DNA from: Rhodanobacter glycinis
GTDB taxonomy: Bacteria; Pseudomonadota; Gammaproteobacteria; Xanthomonadales; Rhodanobacteraceae
Reading direction: 5' to 3'
Length of the DNA: 64,000 bases
Assembly (NCBI RefSeq): GCF_900114325.1
Contig: NZ_FOSR01000009.1
Coordinates: 62,001-126,000, forward strand
Part shown: positions 57,579-64,000 of the stretch, in pieces
Layout of the letters: the number at the start of each line of letters is the position of its first letter
Position numbering within the stretch: position 1 is the first letter of the stretch
The notes under the pieces: generated by a model
The model's input: only the letters and a program-made list of their open reading frames with translations
The model's database searches: none
Told to the model about the DNA's origin: nothing
Position numbers and translations under genes: made by a program

Positions 57579-58298
57579 ATGATTCAACCCCACCGACAGG
57601 CGACGATTCGCGGTCCCACGTTCATCCGCTTGCTGGCGCGCCTCTGCGACATGGATGTGCGGGCCAGCGGTGAATCGCTGTCCGATCGGTTGAGCTCGTG
57701 GCTGGACTGGAAGCAGTCGCTGGTACTGTCCAGTGCACTGGATGACGAGCCGCCGCCGGTTGACGATGACGGGCCGACGTTCGACTCCGCCGAGGAAGCC
57801 GAGTGCGCGCGCATGCGGGCCACGCTCGCCGAGTCGATGGTGCAGACCGCAGCGCTGCAACGCGGCAACGCCAAGGCCTTTGCCGCGGATGATTACACGC
57901 CGTTTCGCCAGCACTACCTCGGCCGGCAACGGGCCATGCAAGCGGCCACCGGCGCGCTGCGCGGCCGGTTGCGCGACATGCTGGCACGACGTTCGGGCGA
58001 CATGGCCCGGCTTGCGGAAGTGGACGCGGCGCTGGAGCGGGCGCTGAGCCCGCGCGAGCAGTCGTTGCTGGCTCGCGTGCCGGGGTTGCTGGGCGATCAT
58101 TTCGACCGCTTGTGTCGGGCGTCGCGCCAGGCATCGAACCACCCGCCTGGCGCCGACGACGCATGGCGGGGAATCTTTCGCAACGACATGCGCAGCGTGC
58201 TGCTCGCCGAGCTGGATGTCCGCTTTCAACCGGTCGAGGCGCTGCTTGCCGCGCTTCGGACCCATCAACAGGAAAGTCATGTTCAAACGCCTTCTTGA
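57579..58298 (+). CDS. DUF3348 protein (first gene of the DUF802/OmpA operon)
   Basis: The 239-residue soluble protein matches DUF3348 (FIRLLARLCDMDVRASGESL, DRLSSWLDWKQSLVLSSAL in key parts). The rest is helical with many Arg, Ala and Leu residues and no known catalytic motif. An ATG at 57555 would add eight residues; a -10-like TAAAAT overlaps it, so 57579 is preferred. It overlaps the DUF802 gene by 20 bases. Its constant company with DUF802 and an OmpA protein suggests a cytoplasmic partner of that membrane complex. Confidence 0.85.
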   Translation: MIQPHRQATIRGPTFIRLLARLCDMDVRASGESLSDRLSSWLDWKQSLVLSSALDDEPPPVDDDGPTFDSAEEAECARMRATLAESMVQTAALQRGNAKAFAADDYTPFRQHYLGRQRAMQAATGALRGRLRDMLARRSGDMARLAEVDAALERALSPREQSLLARVPGLLGDHFDRLCRASRQASNHPPGADDAWRGIFRNDMRSVLLAELDVRFQPVEALLAALRTHQQESHVQTPS

Positions 58299-60375
58299 TC
58301 TCCTCGTGTTCCTCGCGGGTCTGGCCGTGGTCTGCTGGATCGGCGTGGGTTACGTGGGCGCCAATCCGCTGGGGGCGGCGGTCGCGGCAGTCATGGCTGC
58401 CAGCTATCTCACCGGCGCCTGGGAACTGTTTCGCTATCGCGCGGCCACGGCCTCGCTGCGACAGGCCGTGGCCGATGTATCGCCGGAAGCCGGCTCCCTC
58501 GGCGAGTGGCTGGGCCGCCTGCATCCCAGCCTGCGCCATGCGGTGCGGCTGCGCATCGAGGGTGAACGGGTCGGCCTGCCAGCGCCGGCGCTGACCTCGT
58601 ATCTGGTCGGCTTGCTGGTGTTGCTGGGCATGCTGGGCACGCTGCTGGGCATGATGGCCACGCTGCGCGGCACCGGCACCGCGCTGCAAAGCGCCACCGA
58701 TCTGCAGGCCATCCGCGGTTCGCTCGCCGCACCGGTCAATGGCCTGGCGTTTGCGTTCGGCACCTCGATCGCCGGCGTGGCCAGCTCGGCGATGCTTGGG
58801 CTGCTTTCGGCGCTGTGTCGGCGTGAACGGTTGCAGGCGGTGCAGCAGCTGGATGTAAAAATCGGCACGACCCTGCGCGTCCATTCCCAGGCCCATCAAC
58901 GCGAACAAGCCTTCAAGTTGCTGCAGCAGCAGACCGAGCTGATGCCCACGCTGGTGGAACGCCTGCAAGGCATGATGGCCGCCATCGAGCAGCAGAACGT
59001 GGCAGCCAGCGAACGGCAACTGGCCAGCCAGGCCAGCTTCCACACGGCTACCGAAGCGAGCTTTGCGCGCCTCGCCTCGTCGATGGAACAGTCGTTGAAG
59101 GACACGCTCGCCGAAGGCGCCCGCGCCACCGCCGAAGCACTGCAGCCGATCGTGGCCACCACCATGACCGGCATCGCGCAGGCAACGACGACGCAACACG
59201 AGACGGTGGCGCAAGCGTTGCGTCAGCAGTCGGAAAACCTGTCGGCCGGCTTTGAAACCACCAGCAAAACGGTCACGGCGATCTGGAATGACGCGCTGGC
59301 CCGGCAACGGCAGACCCACGCGCAGCAGGCGGATGATCTGCGCGGATCGCTGGAGCAATTTGCGACGACCTTCGAGCGGCGCTCGGCCGATTTGCTGGAC
59401 AGTGTTTCGGCGCGCCTCGATACCACGGCAAGCCATGCCGCGCAGGCCCTGCACGATGCGCTGTCGCAGCAGCAAACGGTGAACCAGGCGCTGGCGGACC
59501 GCCACCAGCAAGCCTTGACCCTCGCCGCCGCCAGCTTCGAAGAACATGCGACATCGCTGGTTCGTGGCGTCAACCAGTCGCATGCCGACCTGCAGTCGAC
59601 GCTGGAATCACGCGACCAGCAGCGACTGTCGGCATGGTCGGAAAAGCTCGATGCGATCAGCGCCACGCTGAACCGGCAATGGCAACAAACCAGTGAACTC
59701 GCCAGCGAGCAGCAGCAGGCGATCTGCGACACGCTGGCGCGCACCGCCAACGACATGTCGGCCCAGACACAAACGCACGCCAACGCCACCATCGCCGAGA
59801 TTTCGCGGCTGGTGGACGCGGCATCCGAAGCACCACGGATCGCCGCCGAAGTGGTCGCCGAGCTGCGCCAGAAACTCTCCGACAGCATGGCCCGCGACAC
59901 CGGCATGCTGGAGGAACGCAGCCGCCTGCTGGCCACGCTGGAAACGCTGCTGGACGCGGTGAATCATGCGTCCACCGAACAGCGTTCGGCCATCGACGCC
60001 CTGGTCACCACCTCGGCCGACCTGCTGGACCGCGTCGGCAGCCGTTTCAGCGAACAGATCGCCGATGAAACCGGCAAGCTCGACGCCGTCGCGGCCCAGC
60101 TCGGCGGCAGCGCCGTGGAAGTGGCCAGCCTGGGCGAGGCCTTCGGTACCGGCGTCGCGCTGTACAGCGCGTCGAACGAAGCCCTGATGGAGCGCCTGCA
60201 ACAGATTGCCGGCGCGCTGGATACCTCGCTGGCCCGCAGCGATGAACAACTGGCCTACTACGTGGCGCAGGCGCGCGAAGTGGTCGACCTGAGCGTGCTC
60301 TCGCAAAAGCAGATCATCGAGGACATGCAACGACTGGCCAGCCAGCAAGGAGCGGCTGCGGACGCTTCGGCATGA
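58279..60375 (+). CDS. DUF802 protein: MotA/ZorA-like membrane domain with long coiled-coil tail
   Basis: The 698-residue protein has helices at about 5-25, 30-50, 105-127 and 150-180. Helix 3 reads LLGMLGTLLGMMATLRG and helix 4 NGLAFAFGTSIAGVASS, resembling the last two helices of MotA/ExbB/ZorA proton-channel subunits. Residues 190-698 are a very long Gln/Ala/Glu-rich helical tail with heptad-like repeats. AGGAAA precedes the ATG at 58279. Its stop overlaps the OmpA gene in an ATGA. The plan (four helices, GT..G helix, huge cytoplasmic tail, adjacent OmpA partner) is that of ZorA. The motor interpretation is inference. Confidence 0.83.
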   Translation: MFKRLLDLLVFLAGLAVVCWIGVGYVGANPLGAAVAAVMAASYLTGAWELFRYRAATASLRQAVADVSPEAGSLGEWLGRLHPSLRHAVRLRIEGERVGLPAPALTSYLVGLLVLLGMLGTLLGMMATLRGTGTALQSATDLQAIRGSLAAPVNGLAFAFGTSIAGVASSAMLGLLSALCRRERLQAVQQLDVKIGTTLRVHSQAHQREQAFKLLQQQTELMPTLVERLQGMMAAIEQQNVAASERQLASQASFHTATEASFARLASSMEQSLKDTLAEGARATAEALQPIVATTMTGIAQATTTQHETVAQALRQQSENLSAGFETTSKTVTAIWNDALARQRQTHAQQADDLRGSLEQFATTFERRSADLLDSVSARLDTTASHAAQALHDALSQQQTVNQALADRHQQALTLAAASFEEHATSLVRGVNQSHADLQSTLESRDQQRLSAWSEKLDAISATLNRQWQQTSELASEQQQAICDTLARTANDMSAQTQTHANATIAEISRLVDAASEAPRIAAEVVAELRQKLSDSMARDTGMLEERSRLLATLETLLDAVNHASTEQRSAIDALVTTSADLLDRVGSRFSEQIADETGKLDAVAAQLGGSAVEVASLGEAFGTGVALYSASNEALMERLQQIAGALDTSLARSDEQLAYYVAQAREVVDLSVLSQKQIIEDMQRLASQQGAAADASA

Positions 60376-61013
60376 GCGACGAAATCGAAATCGAAGCCGG
60401 CACCGAGACACCCATCTGGGCCGCGTTCGGTGACCTGATGTCGGTGCTGCTGGGCGCGTTCGTGCTGATCCTGGTCGGCGTGATCGGCATGCAACTGCAG
60501 CTTTCGCACAAGCTGGACGAAGCGGTCCGGCAGCAGCATGCCGAAGCCCAGCGCCGGATCAGCCTGGAGCATGCGCTGGCGGTACCGTTGGCGGCCGGTC
60601 GCATCACCTTGGTGCACGGGCGCATCGGCATTCGCGGCAATGTGCTGTTTGCGCTCAACTCCGACCAGCTTCAGCCGGCCGGCCGCGAGCTGCTGCAGAG
60701 CCTGGCGCAGCCGCTTTCGCGCTATCTGCAGTCGCGCAACGAGATCCTGATGGTGAGCGGCTTCACCGACGACCAGCCGGTGCACGACGGCAACCGCCGC
60801 TTCGCCGACAACTGGGAGCTTTCGGCCGAACGCGCGCTGACGGTCACCCGCGCGCTGATTGCCGATGGCGTGCCCGCCGACTCGTTGTTTGCGGCCGCAT
60901 TCGGCTCGCAGGAGCCCGTCAGTTCCAACGCCAGCGACACGGGCCGCGCCAGGAACCGACGCGTGGAAATCGCCCCGATTCCGAAGCCATCGGCCTCAGG
61001 CCATGAGCCGTAA
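60372..61013 (+). CDS. OmpA/MotB-like protein, putative partner of DUF802
   Basis: The 213-residue protein has one N-terminal membrane helix preceded by WAAFGDLMSVLLG, with Asp21 at the place of the proton-binding Asp of MotB, ExbD and ZorB. A short helical linker leads to an OmpA-type peptidoglycan-binding domain (MVSGFTDDQPVHDGNRRF, WELSAERALTVTRAL, RNRRVEI). Its ATG overlaps the DUF802 stop, as for motA-motB and zorA-zorB pairs. It would anchor the complex to peptidoglycan. Confidence 0.9.
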   Translation: MSDEIEIEAGTETPIWAAFGDLMSVLLGAFVLILVGVIGMQLQLSHKLDEAVRQQHAEAQRRISLEHALAVPLAAGRITLVHGRIGIRGNVLFALNSDQLQPAGRELLQSLAQPLSRYLQSRNEILMVSGFTDDQPVHDGNRRFADNWELSAERALTVTRALIADGVPADSLFAAAFGSQEPVSSNASDTGRARNRRVEIAPIPKPSASGHEP

Positions 61014-61668
61014 ACCCGCGTCCCCACGCGCGACCATCGAGGCATGGCGTGCGCAACAAGCGCATGCGGCGGAGCCATGGCGTTTCCATCTCATCGACGC
61101 GCTGGAACGGCGCCTGGCCAACCACACCGGTGCCACGCATCAATGGCTGGAAGCACGATTGCGCCAACTGATGGATCGTTATGCCGAAGGGCTCAACGAG
61201 TCGACCGATGTCGCTGAAAAACCGGCGACCACGAGCGTTTCCTCGGCACCTGCGCGCGGGCCGCTGGGCGAGCTGGTCGACCAGATCACCAGGCATGCGC
61301 AGCGACCGGGCAACGGTGACGAACAGGGTGGCGAGACCGCAAACACCAGCGCCATCCCGGAGTTGCCGGCGCTCGATACCTTCCGCAAAACCTGGTCGCG
61401 ATTGCACGCGCAGAGCCAGTTGCAACAGGTGCGTGAGCAGGCTCCCGCCCATGGCGGCCCGCTCAGCTCGGCGATCCTGGTGCATCGTTCCGTGACGCTA
61501 ATGCGTTCCCTTTCACCGGATTACCTGGCGCACTTCCTGGCCTATATCGACGATTTGTCGTGGCTGGAGCAGCTCGCCGGAAGTGCATCGTCGACACCGG
61601 CCACCACCCGCTCCGGCAGCGCCAGGAAACGCACTAGGAGCAAGCCAAAAACCGAGCCACGCGAGTAG
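61003..61668 (+). CDS. DUF2894 protein (last gene of the DUF802/OmpA operon)
   Basis: The 221-residue protein matches DUF2894. It has a helical N-terminal part (RFHLIDALERRL, LEARLRQLMDRYAEG), a variable linker and a conserved C-terminal block (LDTFRKTWSRLHAQSQL, SPDYLAHFLAYIDDLSWLEQL), ending in a basic tail. It overlaps the OmpA gene by 11 bases. No signal or membrane segment is seen, so it is probably a cytoplasmic or complex-associated factor. Function is unknown. Confidence 0.87.
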   Translation: MSRKPASPRATIEAWRAQQAHAAEPWRFHLIDALERRLANHTGATHQWLEARLRQLMDRYAEGLNESTDVAEKPATTSVSSAPARGPLGELVDQITRHAQRPGNGDEQGGETANTSAIPELPALDTFRKTWSRLHAQSQLQQVREQAPAHGGPLSSAILVHRSVTLMRSLSPDYLAHFLAYIDDLSWLEQLAGSASSTPATTRSGSARKRTRSKPKTEPRE

Positions 61669-61737
61669 CGCGCCAACAACGGCAAGCTCACCCCTCGCGG
61701 CACGAAGTGGCGCGAGTCGCACCCCGTTTGAAAGCGC

Positions 61738-63177
61738 TTACGACGCCGTGCCGCCCACGGTCATCAAGTCGATCTTGAGGGTCGGCTGGCCGACACCGAC
61801 CGGCACGCTCTGGCCATCCTTGCCACAGACGCCAACGCCGTCGTCCAGCTTCATGTCGTTGCCGATCATGGAGACACGGTTGAGCACTTCGGGGCCGCTG
61901 CCGATCAACGTGGCACCCTTCACCGGGCGGGTGATCCTGCCGTCCTCGATCAGGTACGCCTCGCTGGCGGAGAAGGTGAACTTGCCGTTGGTGATGTCGA
62001 CCTGGCCGCCACCGAAGTTCGGTGCGTACAAGCCCTTCTTCACCGAGCGGATGATTTCTTCCGGATCGGCCTTGCCGCCAAGCATGTAGGTGTTGGTCAT
62101 GCGCGGCATCGGCAGTTGCGCGAAGGATTCGCGGCGGCCGTTGCCGGTGGGCGCCATGCCCATCAGGCGCGCGTTGAGCTTGTCCTGCATGTAGCCGGTG
62201 AGGATGCCGTCCTCGATCAGCGTGGTGCATTCGGTCGGCGTGCCCTCGTCGTCCACGCTGAGCGAGCCGCGGCGACCCTGCAAGGTGCCGTCGTCGACCA
62301 CGGTGACGCCGGGCGCGGCCACGCGCTGGCCCATGCGGCCGGCGAAGGCGGAACTGCCCTTGCGGTTGAAGTCGCCCTCCAGGCCATGGCCGATCGCCTC
62401 GTGCAGCAGCACGCCGGGCCAGCCGGGCCCGAGTACCACGGTCATCTGGCCGGCCGGCGCGTCGACCGCCTCAAGATTCACCAACGCCTGGCGCACGGCC
62501 TCGTCGGCAAAGGCCATGGCGCGACCGTTCTCGATCAGCTCGCGATAACCGTAACGACCACCGCCGCCGGCATGGCCCTGCTCGCGGCGGCCGTTGGCTT
62601 CGGCGATCACCTGCACGGACAAGCGCACCAGCGGGCGCACGTCGGCGGCCAGGGTGCCGTCGGAGGCGGCGATCAGCACGGTATCCATGGTGGCGGCGAG
62701 GCTGACGATGACCTGCTGCACCCGCGGATCGCGCGAGCGCGCATAGGCATCCACTTCGCGCAGCAGCGCGATCTTGTCGGGATTGGGCAGGCTTTCCACC
62801 GGATCGATGGCCGGATAGAGCTGGCGCGCCCCGTTCAAGGCCAGCGGCTTGCCGGCACCGTGACCGTCCTGCGCGATGGCGCGCGCGGCGCGCGAGGCGT
62901 CCAGCAACTGCGGCAGCACGATCTCGTCGGAATAGGCGAAACCGGTCTTCTCGCCGCTGATCGCACGCACGCCCACACCCTGCTCGATGGAGTGGCTGCC
63001 GTCCTTGACGATGCCCTCTTCCAGCAACCACGACTCGCTGCGCGAATGCTGGAAATACAGGTCGGCGGCGTCGATCGACGGCCCCATCAGCTGGGAAAAC
63101 ACGCGATCAAGGTCGCCGGTGGCGAGGCCGCCGGGGGCAAGCAGGCGGTTTTCGGCCTGGGCGATCAGGGAATCCAT
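61738..63177 (-). CDS. tldD: TldD metalloprotease subunit
   Basis: The 479-residue protein is the zinc-bearing partner of PmbA/TldE. The HExxH-type motif lies in [14 protein letters not shown], and the C-terminal part has [20 protein letters not shown] in key part [13 protein letters not shown]. It is transcribed on the same strand as, and downstream of, the yhdP-like gene, the conserved order. pmbA is separated from it by the four-gene DUF802 operon and yjgA/DUF1653. Confidence 0.96.
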   Translation of the reverse strand: MDSLIAQAENRLLAPGGLATGDLDRVFSQLMGPSIDAADLYFQHSRSESWLLEEGIVKDGSHSIEQGVGVRAISGEKTGFAYSDEIVLPQLLDASRAARAIAQDGHGAGKPLALNGARQLYPAIDPVESLPNPDKIALLREVDAYARSRDPRVQQVIVSLAATMDTVLIAASDGTLAADVRPLVRLSVQVIAEANGRREQGHAGGGGRYGYRELIENGRAMAFADEAVRQALVNLEAVDAPAGQMTVVLGPGWPGVLLHEAIGHGLEGDFNRKGSSAFAGRMGQRVAAPGVTVVDDGTLQGRRGSLSVDDEGTPTECTTLIEDGILTGYMQDKLNARLMGMAPTGNGRRESFAQLPMPRMTNTYMLGGKADPEEIIRSVKKGLYAPNFGGGQVDITNGKFTFSASEAYLIEDGRITRPVKGATLIGSGPEVLNRVSMIGNDMKLDDGVGVCGKDGQSVPVGVGQPTLKIDLMTVGGTAS

Positions 63178-63222
63178 GGGCGGTACCGGTTGGAGTGTTG
63201 GAAAAGCGCGGGAAAGTCGTTG

Positions 63223-63338
63223 CCGTCATTCCGGCGCAGGCCGGAATCCAGTGAAAATGCCGTGCGAAGCACACGAAACAAGGTGTGTGTGCTTCGCACG
63301 AGTACCTGACTAAATTCCAGCCTTCGCTGGAATGACGG
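63223..63338. repeat. Composite palindromic repeat between yhdP and tldD
   Basis: Outer arms CCGTCATTCC and GGAATGACGG are perfect inverses. Inside are three hairpins: TTCCGGC/GCCGGAA, GTGCGAAGCACAC/GTGTGTGCTTCGCAC and TTCCAGC/GCTGGAA. The CGTCATTCC type of element is widespread in bacteria and is probably a non-autonomous mobile repeat. Confidence 0.8.
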
Positions 63339-63395
63339 CGTCATGAGATGGAGATATGGGCGAAAAGTGAAGCTTAAAGCCTGCGCGTGGCGCGA

Positions 63396-64000
63396 TCACG
63401 GCGGACCGCCGGCTGAAGCGGCTGCGGCTGGCGTGGTTCCGGTACCCCGCGTCGTGGCCGGCGGCGCCACCGGCTGAGTGGCCGCCGGTTGCGCCGGCGC
63501 GGAACTTGCCGGCCGGGACGGCGTGGAAATGGCCGGTGCCGGCGCGGCGCTTCCGGATGGTGCGGGTACCGCCTGTGACGTCGGCAAATCGCGCTTTTCC
63601 ACCAGGGTCATCACCGGCTTGGACCAGCTGCCGGTGACGTGATAACGGCGCAACGCGGCATGGTTCAAGCCCTTGCCGAGCAGACCCTGCACGGCAAGCC
63701 CGGCCGCCACGCCTACCGGTCCGGCCACTACCGCGCCGACCACCGGCAGGCTGTTGCCCAGATGCGGTACCACGGTCACCTGCTGGTCGTAGTCCTTCGC
63801 GCGCAGGCCGGTGCGCCCATCGATGCTGATTTCGGCGGCGGGGCCGCGGATCTTCAGGTTGTGGGTCACCGCATTGCCGTTGGCCAGGGCGAAGTCGCCG
63901 GTGATCGAGTCGAAGCCCAACCCCTTGCCGAACACGTCGCCGAAATCCAGCGATAGCCGCCGCGGCAATTCGCCCACCGAAATCAGGCCGAACAGGCGCC
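63396..64000 (-). CDS. yhdP: C-terminal part of a YhdP-like (AsmA-superfamily) protein, 5' partial
   Basis: About 200 codons run from the right edge to the TGA at 63396-63398. The visible part reads LFGLISVGELPRRLSLDF, DVFGKGLGFDSITGDF and IDGRTGLRAKDYDQQVTVVP in key parts, as in the C-terminus of YhdP/TIGR02099 proteins. It ends in an Ala/Pro/Thr-rich tail. YhdP is a very large envelope-spanning protein that moves phospholipid to the outer membrane with TamB and YdbH. Location next to tldD is conserved. Confidence 0.85.
   Translation of the reverse strand, partial: RLFGLISVGELPRRLSLDFGDVFGKGLGFDSITGDFALANGNAVTHNLKIRGPAAEISIDGRTGLRAKDYDQQVTVVPHLGNSLPVVGAVVAGPVGVAAGLAVQGLLGKGLNHAALRRYHVTGSWSKPVMTLVEKRDLPTSQAVPAPSGSAAPAPAISTPSRPASSAPAQPAATQPVAPPATTRGTGTTPAAAASAGGPP

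Noticed and set aside
57579..61668. A complete Zorya anti-phage system
   Set aside because: ZorC, ZorD helicase or ZorE nuclease genes are absent and the neighbours are core genes; only the motor-like pair is similar.

Overview
The window looks like a chromosome segment of a high-GC gammaproteobacterium of the Xanthomonadales, most likely Rhodanobacteraceae (Rhodanobacter/Dyella/Luteibacter type). This rests on the uninterrupted map / rpsB-tsf-pyrH-frr-uppS-cdsA-dxr-rseP-bamA-lpxD-fabZ-lpxA-lpxB-rnhB-dnaE-accA order, the lack of skp between bamA and lpxD, the tldD/yhdP/yjgA/pmbA neighbourhood and the types of intergenic palindromic repeats. I see no phage, insertion sequence, CRISPR array, tRNA or rRNA.

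Region 1 (1-17.8 kb) is an accessory light / singlet-oxygen block. It holds an iron-sulfur (6-4)-type photolyase next to folE, a broken SnoaL-like gene, a BLUF blue-light receptor with a membrane anchor, and a hydrolase/methyltransferase pair divergent from a LysR regulator. On the minus strand follows an operon of ECF sigma factor, ChrR-type zinc anti-sigma factor, an SDR, a 49-residue DUF2256 protein and a second NAD-binding protein. Divergently comes a MAPEG gene and a tightly coupled operon of fatty acid desaturase, FAD oxidoreductase, DUF1365, a cyclopropane-synthase-like enzyme, DUF2878, DUF1295, a second cyclopropane-synthase-like enzyme and a lipocalin. Together they suggest sensing of light or singlet oxygen, DNA repair and remodelling of unsaturated membrane lipids.

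Region 2 (17.8-29.9 kb) has three exported or outer-membrane proteins, including an exported truncated globin. Then comes a minus-strand set: map, a small membrane protein, glnD, a bacterial ALG10-like membrane glycosyltransferase, a YfaZ-like porin, dapD, an ArsC-like protein, DUF2165, a ferritin-like/VIT1 fusion and dapE.

Region 3 (29.9-53.9 kb) is the core: translation (rpsB, tsf, frr, tilS), UMP kinase, isoprenoid and lipid carrier synthesis (dxr, uppS, ispA), phospholipid and lipid A synthesis (cdsA, lpxD, fabZ, lpxA, lpxB), envelope assembly and stress (bamA, rseP), replication and repair (dnaE, rnhB, xseB) and accA. A NYN-LOTUS RNase-like gene is coupled to tilS.

Region 4 (53.9-64 kb) has two tandem DUF4870 paralogues, pmbA (tldE), DUF1653, yjgA, then a four-gene operon DUF3348-DUF802-OmpA-DUF2894, then tldD and the end of a yhdP-like gene. 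The DUF802 and OmpA proteins have the layout of a MotAB/ZorAB-type proton-driven motor with a very long cytoplasmic tail. This operon and the light block are the best candidates for poorly described biology here.
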